A stretch of 64,000 nucleotides of DNA from positions 2,976,001 through 3,040,000 of the forward strand of contig NZ_LT907982.1 of the NCBI RefSeq assembly GCF_900230215.1, given 5' to 3'. Below the pieces are notes generated by a model. That model was not told the origin of the DNA. It searched no databases and worked only from the letters and a program-made list of their open reading frames with translations. This DNA comes from Jatrophihabitans sp. GAS493. Lineage in GTDB: Bacteria; Actinomycetota; Actinomycetes; Mycobacteriales; Jatrophihabitantaceae. The stretch's first letter is position 1. Each line of letters opens with the position of its first letter. The position numbers and the translations under genes were made by a program. This document shows, piece by piece, positions 1 through 11,300 of this stretch.

Positions 1-765
1 CTGCAGCGCTGCATGTCCGGCACCACCCAGCGCACCGCGGCCCAGCTCGAGCGCCTGCGCGGCGATCTGCCGCCCGGCCCGCTCGGCAACCGGGCCCTGC
101 GGGTTATCGGAGGGCGGGTCGACGCACTGCTGCACGCCAGCGAGATCGAACGACGAGTTGAGGCGCGCTCGCTCGAGATCGCCGTTCCGTTGTCCAACGG
201 TCGGACGCTGTCCGGGACCGTCAACGGCGTGCGCGACCACGCGATCCTGACCACCACCTACTCAAGCCTGGGCGCGAAGCATCGGCTCACCGCGTGGGTG
301 CGCTACCTCGCCGTCGTGGCGATGACGGGCGACACCGGGTATCGCGCCATCGCCGTCGGCCGCGACCGGGACGGCGCCCGTCGCTCGATCCTCCACGGCA
401 TCGACGCACCGCTCGCGAGGCGCGTCCTCGAGGGGCTCGTGGGCGTGCGAGACGCCGGGCTGCGCGAGCCGCTGCCGCTCGCCCTGGAGACGTCGGCGAT
501 CTACGCCGCCCGCCGGCATCGTAACGTCAGCGCCGCCAACGCGCTGGCCAACGCCGAGCAGAAGTGGGAGGCCGACCGGTTCCGGCCCGAGCGCGACGAC
601 CCCGAACACGTGCTCGTCTTCGGCGCTGGTGCGCCGCTCACGCGGTTGACCGCCGCTGCCCCCAACGCTGGCGAGGGGTACCCGGACGAGCCCACCCGCT
701 TCGGCGCGCTGGCCCGCCTCGTCTGGGAACCACTGCTCATCGTAGAAGTCGACGTGCTGCCGTGA
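1..765 (+). CDS. recC: RecC (exodeoxyribonuclease V gamma chain), C-terminal part
   Basis: The reading frame is open from the first base, so only the last ~255 residues of the protein lie in the window. The segment has the character of the RecC C-terminal region and its TGA overlaps the GTG of recB, which is followed by recD in the same coupled fashion. RecC is the non-catalytic scaffold of RecBCD, channelling the split strands and recognising Chi in the well-studied enzymes. The call rests mainly on gene order recC-recB-recD, since no catalytic motif is expected here. The upstream part cannot be assessed. Confidence 0.85.
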   Translation: MQRCMSGTTQRTAAQLERLRGDLPPGPLGNRALRVIGGRVDALLHASEIERRVEARSLEIAVPLSNGRTLSGTVNGVRDHAILTTTYSSLGAKHRLTAWVRYLAVVAMTGDTGYRAIAVGRDRDGARRSILHGIDAPLARRVLEGLVGVRDAGLREPLPLALETSAIYAARRHRNVSAANALANAEQKWEADRFRPERDDPEHVLVFGAGAPLTRLTAAAPNAGEGYPDEPTRFGALARLVWEPLLIVEVDVLP

Positions 766-3700
766 GGGACTTCGACCTGCTGGGGGACTTGCCGCAGGGG
801 ACGACCGTCCTCGAGGCCAGCGCGGGCACCGGCAAGACGTTCACGATCGCCGGGTTGGTGACACGCTACGTCGCCGAGGGTGCGGCCCGGCTCGACGAGC
901 TGCTGGTCGTGACGTTCGGCCGGGCCGCGACGCAGGAGCTGCGCGACCGGGTGCGGGAGCGACTAGTCAGCGCGCGCGACGGGCTCGCCGATCCGGCCGC
1001 GGCCCGCGCGGCGTCGCACGACGCGCTGTTGCAGTACCTGGCCACCGGCAGCGATGTCGAGGTTGCGCTGCGTCAGCACCGCCTCGTCCTCGCCCTCGGC
1101 TCGTTCGACTCGGCGACGGTCGCCACCACCCACCAGTTCTGCCAGCAGGTGCTCATCGGGCTCGGCACGGCCGGCGATGTCGACGCCGGCGCCGTACTCG
1201 TCGAGAACCTCGACGACCTGATCCTCGAGGTCGTGCAGGATCTCTACCTGCGCAAGTGGGTTCACGGCGACGTCGAGATCCCGCCGCTCACCCTGACGGC
1301 GGCGCAAGACCTGGCCCGCGCGGTCGTCAACGACGGCCAGGCCGTGCTCGTGCCCGACGAGAGCGCGGCCGTCGACACCCCCGCACTGCGGCGCCGGTTC
1401 GCCTCCGCAGTGCGGGCCGAGGTCGACCGCCGCAAGCGCGAGCGCCGGATCCTCGGCTTCGACGACCTACTCACCCGGCTGCAGCAGACCCTCGCCGATC
1501 CGTACACCGGACCGTCAGCCGCCGCCCGACTGCGGGCGCGCTACCGTGTCGTGCTCGTCGACGAGTTCCAGGACACCGACCCTGTGCAGTGGGATGTCTT
1601 GCGGCTCGCGTTCCACGGCGCGGCCACGCTCGTCCTCATCGGCGACCCGAAACAGGCCATCTATGCATTCCGTGGGGCCGACGTCCAGGCCTATCTCGCC
1701 GCGGCCGAGCTCGCCGACCACCAGGCCACCCTCGCGCAAAACTGGCGCAGCGACCCGGACCTGCTGCGCGGCCTGGAGGCGATGTTCCGCGGTGCCGCGC
1801 TCGGCGACCCGCGCATCGTCGTCCAGCCGGTGTCGGCCGCGCACGCTGGCCGCTCACTCGACGTCGCCGGTGCGCCGGTGCGCGTCCGGGTAGTCCCGCG
1901 CGGTGCCGTGGACAGGCTGGCGGTCGGGCCGGCCCGCGACCTCGTCACCCGCGACGTGGTCGCCGAGATCGTCGACCTGCTCTCCTCCGGCGCGCTGCTG
2001 AGTCCGCGCGACGGCTCGCCTGAGCGGCTGGTGCGTCCCGGTGACATCGCGGTCATCGTCCGCACCGGCCAGCAACTCGACCTCGTACACGCGGCTCTGC
2101 TCGCCGCCGGCGTTCCGGCCGTGCAGCGCACGACGGCCAGCGTGTTCCGCACCGCGGCCGGCGCCGACTGGATCGTCCTGCTCGAAGCCCTGGAGCAGCC
2201 GCACCGCAGCGGACGGCTGCGCCGGCTGGCCATCTCGCCGTTCGTCGGGCTAGACGCCGCCGGGCTCGAGGCGGTCGACGTCGACCGGCTCGGGTTGCGG
2301 CTGCGGTACTGGCTCAGCGTGTTCGAGGAGCGGGGCATCGCCGCGCTGTTCGAGACGCTCAGCCGTGACCAGCGGCTGCCGTCGCGGCTGCTCGGCCAGC
2401 TCGACGGCGAGCGCCGGTTGACCGACCTGCGGCACGTTGGTGAGGCGCTGCACGCGGCCGCGATGGCCGGGCCGCTCGGCCTCACCGGGAGCCTGGAATG
2501 GCTGCGCCACCGGGTCGACGAATCAGGCGACGACTCGTCGGTCGAGCGCAGCCGCCGGCTCGATTCCGACGACGCCGCGGTGCAGGTCGTCACCGTGCAC
2601 GCCAGCAAAGGGCTCGAGTTCCCGATTGTCCACGTGCCGTTCGGGTGGGACCGGCACGCGTTCGAGCAGGAGATCCCGCGGTTCCACGACGCTTCCGCCC
2701 GTCGTGTGCGGAACGTCGGCGGGCCGGGCAGCCCGGACTTCGCCGGCGACCAGCGACGGCACAACAGCGAGGAGTTCGGCGAGGATCTGCGGCTGCTGTA
2801 CGTCGCGCTGACCCGCGCGCAGTCGCAAGTGACGGCGTGGTGGGCCCCGAGTGACCGGAACACGCCGTCCGCGCCACTGCATCGGCTGCTGTTCACCGAT
2901 TCTCCCTCGGCCGGGATCGAGGAGCGGGTGCCGGTGCCGAGTGACGCTGCCGCGCTCGCCCGGCTGTCGTCGCGGGCGGTGGACGGGTGTTTGACGGTAA
3001 CCGCAGCGCCGTTACGCGTTGCTGCGGCGTGGCAGCGACCTGCCGCCACGCCGGCCTCGCTTGCCGCCGCGATCCTTGGACGGACGCTAGACACGTCCTG
3101 GCGGCGCACGTCGTACAGCGCTCTGAGGGCCGGGATGCACGACGCGACGCCCGCCATCGGCAGCGAGCCCGAAGTGGATGAGAAGGACGACGAGCCGCAG
3201 ACGCCGATGTCGGCGCCGCCGTCCAATGCGGAGTTGCTCGCGGTGGCGTCGCCCATGGAGGCGCTGCCCGGCGGCGCCGCGTTCGGCACGCTCGTCCACA
3301 CCGTCTTGGAGCATGTCGACCCGACCTCGCCCGAACTCGTCGACGAGCTGCGCGCGCAGGTCCGGCTGCAGATCGCCCGGCTCGGGCCGTCCGGGCTCGA
3401 TGCCGATCTGCTCTCCGAGTCGCTGCTGCCGTCGTTGCGCACGCCGCTCGGCCCTCTCGCCGACGGACGTGCATTGGTCGACATTGCGCCGGTCGATCGG
3501 TTGACGGAGCTGAATTTCGAGCTGCCGATGCGCGGCGGTGACCGGCCGAACGGCACGTCCTACCTGCGCGATCTCGCCGGCCTGCTCCGGTCTCACCTGC
3601 CGGCGTCCGATCCGCTCGCGTCCTACGCCGAGCTCCTCGACGATCCGGTGCTCGGCGACGCGGCGCTACGCGGCTACCTCGGCGGCAGCATCGACGCGGT

Positions 3701-4061
3701 GCTGCGGATCGGCGGGCGCTACGTCGTCGTCGACTACAAGACCAACCGGCTCGGCTCGCCCGACGCGCCACTGACGGCGTGGGACTACCGCCGTCCGGCG
3801 ATGGTCGAGGCGATGCTGCACGCGCACTACCCGCTGCAGGCGCTGCTCTATGACGTCGCGCTGCACCGGTTTCTGCGTTGGCGGGTCCCCGGCTATGACC
3901 CGTCGGTTCACCTGGGCGGCGTGCTGTATCTGTTCCTGCGCGGCATGTGCGGGCCAGACGTAGTGGCCGACGACGGCACCGTGCCGGGGGTCTTCGCTTG
4001 GCAGCCGCCCTCCTCTCTTGTCGTCGCGGTGTCGGACGTCCTTGCGAAGGGCCTGTCGTGA
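762..4061 (+). CDS. recB: RecB, helicase-nuclease subunit of exonuclease V
   Basis: A 1099-residue superfamily 1A helicase with a C-terminal nuclease. Visible motifs in order: Walker A ASAGTGKT (residues 19-26), Walker B-type DEFQDTD near 265, GDPKQAIYAFRG, TVHASKGLEFP, LYVALTRAQ, and a RecB nuclease site with D followed by DYKTN (DYK at 991-993). It processes double-strand breaks with RecC and RecD. The GTG at 762 was chosen because it overlaps the recC stop as GTGA and places the P-loop at the usual distance from the N-terminus; the open frame extends upstream to 564 but only inside recC. The 3' end overlaps recD by 4 nt. Confidence 0.95.
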   Translation: MRDFDLLGDLPQGTTVLEASAGTGKTFTIAGLVTRYVAEGAARLDELLVVTFGRAATQELRDRVRERLVSARDGLADPAAARAASHDALLQYLATGSDVEVALRQHRLVLALGSFDSATVATTHQFCQQVLIGLGTAGDVDAGAVLVENLDDLILEVVQDLYLRKWVHGDVEIPPLTLTAAQDLARAVVNDGQAVLVPDESAAVDTPALRRRFASAVRAEVDRRKRERRILGFDDLLTRLQQTLADPYTGPSAAARLRARYRVVLVDEFQDTDPVQWDVLRLAFHGAATLVLIGDPKQAIYAFRGADVQAYLAAAELADHQATLAQNWRSDPDLLRGLEAMFRGAALGDPRIVVQPVSAAHAGRSLDVAGAPVRVRVVPRGAVDRLAVGPARDLVTRDVVAEIVDLLSSGALLSPRDGSPERLVRPGDIAVIVRTGQQLDLVHAALLAAGVPAVQRTTASVFRTAAGADWIVLLEALEQPHRSGRLRRLAISPFVGLDAAGLEAVDVDRLGLRLRYWLSVFEERGIAALFETLSRDQRLPSRLLGQLDGERRLTDLRHVGEALHAAAMAGPLGLTGSLEWLRHRVDESGDDSSVERSRRLDSDDAAVQVVTVHASKGLEFPIVHVPFGWDRHAFEQEIPRFHDASARRVRNVGGPGSPDFAGDQRRHNSEEFGEDLRLLYVALTRAQSQVTAWWAPSDRNTPSAPLHRLLFTDSPSAGIEERVPVPSDAAALARLSSRAVDGCLTVTAAPLRVAAAWQRPAATPASLAAAILGRTLDTSWRRTSYSALRAGMHDATPAIGSEPEVDEKDDEPQTPMSAPPSNAELLAVASPMEALPGGAAFGTLVHTVLEHVDPTSPELVDELRAQVRLQIARLGPSGLDADLLSESLLPSLRTPLGPLADGRALVDIAPVDRLTELNFELPMRGGDRPNGTSYLRDLAGLLRSHLPASDPLASYAELLDDPVLGDAALRGYLGGSIDAVLRIGGRYVVVDYKTNRLGSPDAPLTAWDYRRPAMVEAMLHAHYPLQALLYDVALHRFLRWRVPGYDPSVHLGGVLYLFLRGMCGPDVVADDGTVPGVFAWQPPSSLVVAVSDVLAKGLS

Positions 4062-5971
4062 CGAACGTGATCGCGACGCGGGGGAGGGGGCTGCTGAAGA
4101 CGTTCAACGAGGCTGGAGTGCTGACGGCGGCCGACGTACACGTGGCCTCGCGGCTCGGGGCTCTGGCACGCGAGGCCGACGATCGTGTGCTACTCGCCAT
4201 TGCGCTCGTCGTGCGTGGAACGCGGCACGGTTCGGTGGTGCTCGATCTGGCCGACGCGGCCCAGACGATCGTTGCGGATGCGGACCAGGAGGAGGTCGAG
4301 CCCGCTCCGCACCTCGACTGGCCTGCTCTGGACGAGTGGGTGGCGGCCTGCACGACGAGCCCGCTCGTCACCGGGACAGCCGGCGGCCCGCCACTGCAGA
4401 TGGTGGCGTCGCGGCTGTGGCTCGACCGGTACTGGCGGCAAGAGGCGCAGGTGGCCGACGACCTGCTGCGCCGCAGTGCCGACCGCCCGTCCGACCTCGA
4501 TCTTGCGGTTTTGCGACAGGACCTCTCATCGCTCTTCGCGGAGGCGGACGAACCGGATCAGCGGCTCGCGGCGGCGGTTGCAGCGCTGTCGCGGGTGAGT
4601 GTGATCGGTGGTGGGCCAGGCACCGGCAAAACGACGACGGTGGCCCGGCTGATCACCGTGCTGAGCCGCCAGCTCGGGCCCGGGCTCCGGGTCGCGCTGG
4701 CAGCGCCGACCGGCAAGGCGGCGGCCCGGCTGGAGGAGGCAGTGCACTCGGCGGAGGGGCCGCTGACCGCAGAGGATCGCGCGTCGCTGGCGCGGCTGTC
4801 GGCCTCGACGCTGCACCGCTTGTTGGGTTGGCGGCCCGGGGTGTCAAGCCGGTTCCGGCACGACCACGAGAACCGACTGCCGTATGACGTGGTAGTCGTC
4901 GATGAGAGCTCGATGGTGTCACTGACGCTGATGGCCCGGCTGCTCGAAGCGCTTGCGCCCGCGACCCGGCTGGTGCTGGTAGGCGATCCCGATCAGCTCG
5001 CCTCGGTAGAGGCCGGGGCAGTGCTCGGCGACCTCGTCGACCAGGACGACGTTGGACCAGCGACCGCTTCGTTTCGTACCTCGCTCGCGCAAGCGACCGA
5101 CGGCGTCCCGGCCGACGTTCGTGCGGAGGCCCCCGGTGCCATGCTGCGCGAGTCCGTGGCCCTGCTTCGGACCGTCCACCGGTTCGACGCCGGCGGCCCG
5201 ATCGCGCAACTCGCTGAGCACGTCCGTGCCGGCCGGGCGGACGACGCGCTCGCGCTGCTACGGGCCCAGCCACCCGGTCTCGCGTTCTTCGAGACGGCCG
5301 AAGACGAGGCCATCACTAGCACCGCGCTCGCCGCGGTCGTCGATCGCGTCGTGGCCTACGAGAGTGCGGTGATCGACGCAGCCCGGGCCGGCGACGTGAC
5401 GCAGGCGCTGGACGCCCTCGAGCGGCACCGGCTGTTATGCGCCCACCGGGCCGGGCCGCGTGGCGTGCGGTGGTGGACCGATCTCATCGAGCGCCGGTTG
5501 GCTCTCGATCTGCGCGTGACCCCGCGTCCCGACGGCCGCTACGCCGGGCAGCCGCTGCTGGTGACGTCGAACGACTACGAGACCGGCCTCTACAACGGCG
5601 ACACTGGCGTGGTGATCCGGGAGGGAGACGAACTGGCCGCCGCGTTCCGCCGCGGTGGCGAGCCCATCGTGCTGCCGCTCGCCCGGTTGTCGGACGTCCG
5701 CCCATTGCATGCCATGACGGTGCATCGTGGGCAGGGCAGCCAGTTCGACGTCGTGACGGTGCTGCTGCCGCTCGCGTTGTCGCCGCTAGCTACCCGACAG
5801 ACCCTCTACACCGCGATCACGCGGGCGGCGGACGAGGTGCGGCTCGTCGGATCGGCCGATTCCGTGCTCGCCTGCGTGCAACGTCAGGCTGCCCGGGCGA
5901 CCGGCCTTCGGGATCGGTTAGCCGGACCGCTCACTCCAGTGGCGACGACGAGGAGCCGAGAGCAAACGTGA
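4058..5971 (+). CDS. recD: RecD, 5'-3' helicase subunit of exonuclease V
   Basis: A 637-residue SF1B helicase. Motifs seen: GGPGTGKTTT (about residues 184-193), VVDESSMVS (Walker B), VGDPDQLASVEAG, and the C-terminal TVHRGQGSQFD plus LYTAITRA motifs of the RecD/TraA family. It starts with the GTG at 4058 that overlaps the recB stop (GTGA), so recC, recB and recD are translationally coupled. This is the last gene of what looks like normal chromosomal content; transposase debris follows within about 30 bp. Confidence 0.95.
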   Translation: MTNVIATRGRGLLKTFNEAGVLTAADVHVASRLGALAREADDRVLLAIALVVRGTRHGSVVLDLADAAQTIVADADQEEVEPAPHLDWPALDEWVAACTTSPLVTGTAGGPPLQMVASRLWLDRYWRQEAQVADDLLRRSADRPSDLDLAVLRQDLSSLFAEADEPDQRLAAAVAALSRVSVIGGGPGTGKTTTVARLITVLSRQLGPGLRVALAAPTGKAAARLEEAVHSAEGPLTAEDRASLARLSASTLHRLLGWRPGVSSRFRHDHENRLPYDVVVVDESSMVSLTLMARLLEALAPATRLVLVGDPDQLASVEAGAVLGDLVDQDDVGPATASFRTSLAQATDGVPADVRAEAPGAMLRESVALLRTVHRFDAGGPIAQLAEHVRAGRADDALALLRAQPPGLAFFETAEDEAITSTALAAVVDRVVAYESAVIDAARAGDVTQALDALERHRLLCAHRAGPRGVRWWTDLIERRLALDLRVTPRPDGRYAGQPLLVTSNDYETGLYNGDTGVVIREGDELAAAFRRGGEPIVLPLARLSDVRPLHAMTVHRGQGSQFDVVTVLLPLALSPLATRQTLYTAITRAADEVRLVGSADSVLACVQRQAARATGLRDRLAGPLTPVATTRSREQT

Positions 5972-5999
5972 GCCGGTGGGGCTCAAAAGCCTTGGCCCG

Positions 6000-6727
6000 C
6001 TCGTGTTTGCCGGGCTCCGGCATGGTCATCTGCGTGTTGTTCAGCGCTGTGTACGCGGCCTTTCGGATGCTTCTGGGGCTCCGGCCACGGTGTGGAACAT
6101 CCTGCATCGGGCCGGGCCTGGACCCTGCGCCACGACGTGGCGGTCCGTCGTGGCGGGAGTTCTGCCGGACCCAACCGACGACGATGCTGGCATGCGACTT
6201 CTTCACTGTCGACACCGTCCTGCTGCGACGTATCTATGTGTTCTTTGTCCTCGAGGTCGGCACCCGGAGGGTTCATATTCTCGGGGTCACGCGGCATCCA
6301 ACGGGGGAGTGGGTCACCCAGCAGGGCCGCAACTTCCTGATGGCGCTTGGGAGCGGGCTGACGGGTTCCGGTTCTTGGTCCGTGATCGCGACACGAAGTT
6401 CACGGCTAGCTTTGACGTGGTGTTCGCTGGCGCCGGTATCGAGGTGCTGCGGAGCCCCGGCGGGCACCGAAAGCCAACGCCTATGCCGAGCGGTGGGTGA
6501 GCACGATCCGGCGTGAATGCCTGGACCGGATGCTGATCTTCAGCGAGCGGCGACTCATCCACGTGCTGGGCGAGTACGAGGAGCAGTACAACACTCATCG
6601 TCCGCACCGCTCGTTACAACAGCGTCCGCCTATCGCAGACATCGACATCGGGGCCAACCGCAAGGGAGCTGTCGAGCGGATCGGGATCCTCGGTGGAGTG
6701 ACCAGCGAATACCGTCACGCCGCCTGA
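6000..6727 (+). pseudogene. Decayed integrase-core (DDE) transposase
   Basis: Pieces of one integrase-core transposase are spread over three frames. The first carries ACDFFTVDTVLLRR and HPTGEWVTQQ (to about 6345), the second FLVRDRDTKF (6357-6455), the third NAYAERW, RRECLDR and YNTHRPHRSLQQRPP (to 6727). Two Asp-containing motifs and the Glu-containing AERW are still recognisable, but at least two frameshifts and loss of the N-terminal helix-turn-helix make it non-functional. It marks the boundary between recBCD and the accessory DNA. No clear terminal inverted repeats were seen. Confidence 0.85.
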
Positions 6728-6804
6728 ACTCACGGTTGAACGCGGCGGCCGAGGTTGTTGAGCCCCACACTGCTCGCCTAGTCGGCCCGAGCTAGCGCAG
6801 GGTA

Positions 6805-8223
6805 CTATCGCCGGCGCGACCATCGACGGCCGCTCGCCGCCTGACGCACCTCCAGGCTTTCGAGCAGTCGGGCCGCTTGCGCGTGCTTGTCGGCGAACCG
6901 GGCTGGGTCGGCATGAGCCAACTCGGCATAGATCCGGATCGCCTCGCGGGTCTGGCTGACCGCATCAGTAGTGCTGAAGTTGTGCTGATACCGCCAGTGC
7001 GACTTCTTGAACAGCGCGTCGGCCCGCTCGGCCGGGTCCATCAAGGTGTCATCCTGATTCTCATTGACGGCGCCCCGGATTCGGGCTTCCAGAGTGGCTT
7101 GCAGCGACCGCGCGAAGCGGCGTAGACCATGCCTGGTGGGCTGGTAGGAGAGAACCCGGCGACCGATCAGGAGTTCATCCAGAGCGGTCGAGTCGGCCGG
7201 TGTCGCGGCTTGTATCGCCTCGAGTCGGCCGGCCTCCCCTACGATTACGCAGCGCTCGCCGAGGCGCGTCAGCATGTCGGAGACTTCCCAGGCGACGTGC
7301 CCGGTCGGATACGAGATGTCGATGATCGCGGCGTCGGCGTGCAACGCGAACCCAGACACGCCGGCTCGCCATAGGTCTGCGTCGCGGCTTGTTTCGACGG
7401 TGACGACAGCCAGTTTGGCCGCGAAGAATGACCGCGTTTGGTCCCTCAACTTGTTGCGGATCTCGAGCAGGTCTTCGACGGATCCAGCGGAATACCTGCT
7501 GTCCCGCCGCTTCGCATCGTCGGCCAGTGCAAGAGCCGAAAAGAGTAACGGCACGCTGAGCAGCGCCGTGATGATGCCAGCCGCAAAGATTGCGGCGCAG
7601 ACACCGACGATGCCGATGATGTTCCAACCCGACGTCGATCCCGAGACGAATGCAACCAGGAAGTACACCGTCGACCCGAGCAGGCACACGACGAAAAGTG
7701 CCCGGTAGATCTTCGCGACCCCTACCGCGATTTCGATGCCGACTTCGGCCGCGGCTCCACCGATCGACAGCGCCGATCGGATCGCTCGCGCGCCGGTCGA
7801 GATGGCGGCCACGTTGCCGTCGTCGAGCGTAATTACCAGCCAACGGCGGCCCATCCGGTTGAGGGCGGCAGAAACGGCGCTCGTCGCGTCCGTATCGCCG
7901 AACCGTCTCAAGAACAGCGCGCGATTGCGCCGGGAGTTCTGCATCAGCACACCTGGATACGGACCGCCGATAGCGATCACGGCCGTTGGCCAGATCAGCC
8001 ATAGGTTCGAACGAACCACGTCCGGAACATGCGATAGAACCCGCCCCGCTTGCTCGTCCGGGGCGAAAGTTTGGATCGCAAATACGATCAGCAGCGGGCC
8101 CACGAGGAGTAGGCAGATGGCTGAGGCTGCTACGACGGACGTACCGATGGCGGCTAGTAGCGGTGGGCCGAATCTTTCGCCAAACCGCCGCCGCGGGCCG
8201 GCCGCAACGATCTCGAAGGTCAT
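6805..8223 (-). CDS. Membrane protein with split TIR-like domain (paralogue A)
   Basis: A 472-residue membrane protein, the most divergent member of a five-protein family in this window. After two N-terminal membrane segments (about 18-85) there is an LFLRRFGDTD motif near residue 105, matching the YLRSFxDDR motif of the paralogues. Two more membrane segments (about 175-245) interrupt the domain, which resumes with DADLWRAGV and VAWEV (about 285-320), matching the DDxWQxAV and xxWEL motifs. The C-terminus (about 390-472) is soluble and helical. The ATG at 8223 was chosen because the upstream extension crosses the divergent STAND gene. TIR-like fold is an inference from motif order; the Trp-Glu pair occupies the place of the TIR catalytic Glu. 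Confidence 0.6.
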   Translation of the reverse strand: MTFEIVAAGPRRRFGERFGPPLLAAIGTSVVAASAICLLLVGPLLIVFAIQTFAPDEQAGRVLSHVPDVVRSNLWLIWPTAVIAIGGPYPGVLMQNSRRNRALFLRRFGDTDATSAVSAALNRMGRRWLVITLDDGNVAAISTGARAIRSALSIGGAAAEVGIEIAVGVAKIYRALFVVCLLGSTVYFLVAFVSGSTSGWNIIGIVGVCAAIFAAGIITALLSVPLLFSALALADDAKRRDSRYSAGSVEDLLEIRNKLRDQTRSFFAAKLAVVTVETSRDADLWRAGVSGFALHADAAIIDISYPTGHVAWEVSDMLTRLGERCVIVGEAGRLEAIQAATPADSTALDELLIGRRVLSYQPTRHGLRRFARSLQATLEARIRGAVNENQDDTLMDPAERADALFKKSHWRYQHNFSTTDAVSQTREAIRIYAELAHADPARFADKHAQAARLLESLEVRQAASGRRWSRRR

Positions 8224-8347
8224 TTCTGTTCCATGTCGCCCGATCGTCGATCGCCCGGCGAGGCGAACCTGACGAATGCCCAGACCAATTGTATCGTACG
8301 GGTGAGGCGATTTAGGGATTTTGGGATGTACCAGGAGGTCGGTTTCG

Positions 8348-11300
8348 ATGTCCGGCCCAGGTTTAGGAGAGTTGCCGCGCCCGATTCGGGTCTTCATATC
8401 CTCACCGTTCCTCGACCTGCACAGCGAACGAGAAGAGCTCGTCAAGCGGGTGTTCCCGGCGCTGCAGGAGAGTTGCGACGAGCGGGGCCTGACCTGCATC
8501 GAGGTCGACCTTCGGTGGGGTATCACCGACGCCCAGGTCAGCGACGGAGAGATGTTGGGCATCTGCCTGGACGAGATCGATGACTGCCGGCCCTACTTCA
8601 TCGGGCTGCTCGGCGACCATTACGGCTCCGAGATCCAGGGCGTCGAACCAGCGATGCTGCAGCGTCATCCGTGGCTGGCCGACCACATCGGCGAATCGGT
8701 AACCGAAATCGAGATGTTCCACGGCGCATTGGCCGCGCCCGAGGCAGCCGCCCGGGCCCTGTTCTACTTCAGAACCAGTCACAACGGCGATCCGTCGCCG
8801 TCACGCGAGCGGGTTCAATCGCTCAAAGACCGGATCACGGCCAGCGGATTGACGGTCCGGGAGTGGTCGGGACCGGTCGAGAACCTGGGCGATCTCGTCC
8901 GTCGGGATCTCGATGCACTCGTGCGCGAGGACTATCCCGACCGACCGCCGCCCGGTGCGCTCGAGTCGCAGATCGCCCACCAGCAAGACGTCGTGCACGC
9001 ACAGGCCGAACTGCACGTCGGACGGGCCGACGAGCTCGCCGTCATCGGCGGCTACCTCGAAGCCGGCGGACCACCCCTCGTCGTCACCGGTCCGTCTGGC
9101 ATCGGCAAGTCGGCGCTGCTGGCCACGACCGCGCTTCGCTGGCTCGATGCCATCGTCCATTTCACGTCCGCGTCGCCGTCGAGCACCGATTGGGCGGTGC
9201 TCTGCCGCCAAGTGCTGAGCCGGCTGATCGACGAATACGACCTGTCGGCTGACATCCCCGAGAACCCGGACGCACTTCGTGACGCCTTCGCCAAAGCGCT
9301 CCGCGACGCCTCTGGACGTTCTCGCGTCGTCCTGGTTCTCGACGGGCTCGATCAACTCGACGATCACGAGGGTGCGCTCGACCTGAGTTGGCTGCCACAG
9401 CCGCTGCCGGAGCGCGTTCGGGTGATCGCGTCCGCGCTGCCCAGCCGCGCACTCGACGAGATGCGGCGCCGCGGTTATCGCGAAGTCGAGGTCGGGCGGC
9501 TCGAGCCGGCCCACCGGGCCGAGATCGCGCGCCGCTACCTCGGTCAGTACGGCAAGAGTCTGGCGGCCGCCGAGATGGACGACTTGATAACCGCACGACA
9601 AACCGAGAACCCGTTGTTCCTGCGTCTGCTGCTGGGCGAGCTGCGCGTGCACGGAGCCCACGACACCGTCCACCAACGCCTGACCGCCTTGTTGAGCGAG
9701 CCCGACGCGGCCGCCTTGTTGGCGTCGATATTTCACCGTTGGGAGGCCGACTACGAGCGCGGCCGTCCCGGTCTGGTCGCAACGGCCCTGCGGAGTCTGC
9801 GCGCGGCCCGCTCGGGCCTGTCCGAGAGCGAGCTGCTCGACCTGCTCGGCTCACCGGGGCAGCCGCTGCCGCACGCGGTGTGGGCACCGTTGCGGCGAGC
9901 CTCGAAGTCGGTCGTTGCCGACCGGGGCGGACGTCTCATCTTCGCTCACCCGCAGGCGCGGGACGCCACGACCACCCGCTACGTCGGACGGACGGGCGAC
10001 ATCGACGCCGCTGACCACCGGCGACTCGCGGCCTACTTCGCCGACCTGCCGCCCCGCCACCCGCGCCGCCTCGAGGAGCAACCGTGGCAGCTGCTGGCCG
10101 CCGCTGACTTCGCCGGCCTACACCGGCTGCTGGTCGATGTCGACTTCGCCGAGCCGCTCTACGAAGCTCGTCCCTTCGAGTACCGCGAGCTATGGACCGC
10201 GCTCGAGGCACAGTCGAGTCATCGACTTGCGGATGCGTTCGGCGAGATCGTCTCCAACCCGTTGGCCTACCCGCTTCGACAGGCCTGGTTCGTCGCCCGG
10301 CTCTTCCTGAACACCGACTACGCCACGAACGCTGAGGCGATCTACCGGTACGTCGAGGACTCGGCCCGGTCCGCAGGTGACGAACCGCTGCTCGTCCAAG
10401 TGCTTCGCGATCGCGCAATCGCGCTGGAACGTCTCGGTCGACTCGACCCGGCGCTAGCCGCCATGCGCGACAACGAGGCGATCTGCCGGCGGCGGGCCGA
10501 CGACGCGGGGCTGCGGATGGTGCTGAACAACCAGGTCTCAGTCCTGGCCAAGAAGGGGCTCTGGGACGAGGCCGAGCGGATCGTCCACGAGCACCGGCAG
10601 CTGTGCGAGCAGGCTGGCGACGAGGCCGGGTTGTTGCAGGCCTATGTCGGCGAAGCGATGGTCCTGCAGCGGTCGGCCCAGTACGCGCGGGCCGATGACG
10701 CGCTTCGCCAGGCCGAGAGGCTCGCGCTTGAACGCGGCGATCTGGACGATCTGCAAATCGTCCTGGGCAATCGGGCCGCCTGCTTCCAGGGACGCGGCCG
10801 GATCGACGAGGCGTTCGAACTGCTGGCCCGGCAGGAGGCGATCTGCCGCCGCAGCGGTGATGCGCGTTCGATCGCGCGCCTGCTCGGCAGCCGCGCGATC
10901 GCCCTTCGCCAGCGGGGCGATCTGATCGGTGCATGCTCGGCCCACGACGAACAAGAGGCGATCTGCCGCGAGCGTGGATTCGACGATCAACTCCAAGCCG
11001 CGCTCGGCGATCACGGTGTCATCGTGATGGCCCTCGGCGACCACGACACCGCCATGACGATGTTCATCGAGCAAGAAGCGATCTGCCGCCGAGTCGGCCT
11101 CAAGAGCGGACTGGCCCGGTCTTACGGGCTGCAGGCTCTCATTCACGACCTGCGCGGTGCCTCGGGCCGCGCGCTCGAATTGCATCGAACCGAGGCCGAG
11201 ATCTTCCGCGAACTCGGCGAAACGTCTGAGCTGATACGCGCCTTCGACAACCAGGCGCGCGTTCATCGCGAACGCGGGGAGTTGGCCGAGGCCATGCCGC

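Noticed and set aside
1691-3556. Long minus-strand open frames opposite recB
   Set aside because: Ser/Arg/Pro-rich antisense shadows, typical of high-GC genes; recB is clearly the coding strand.
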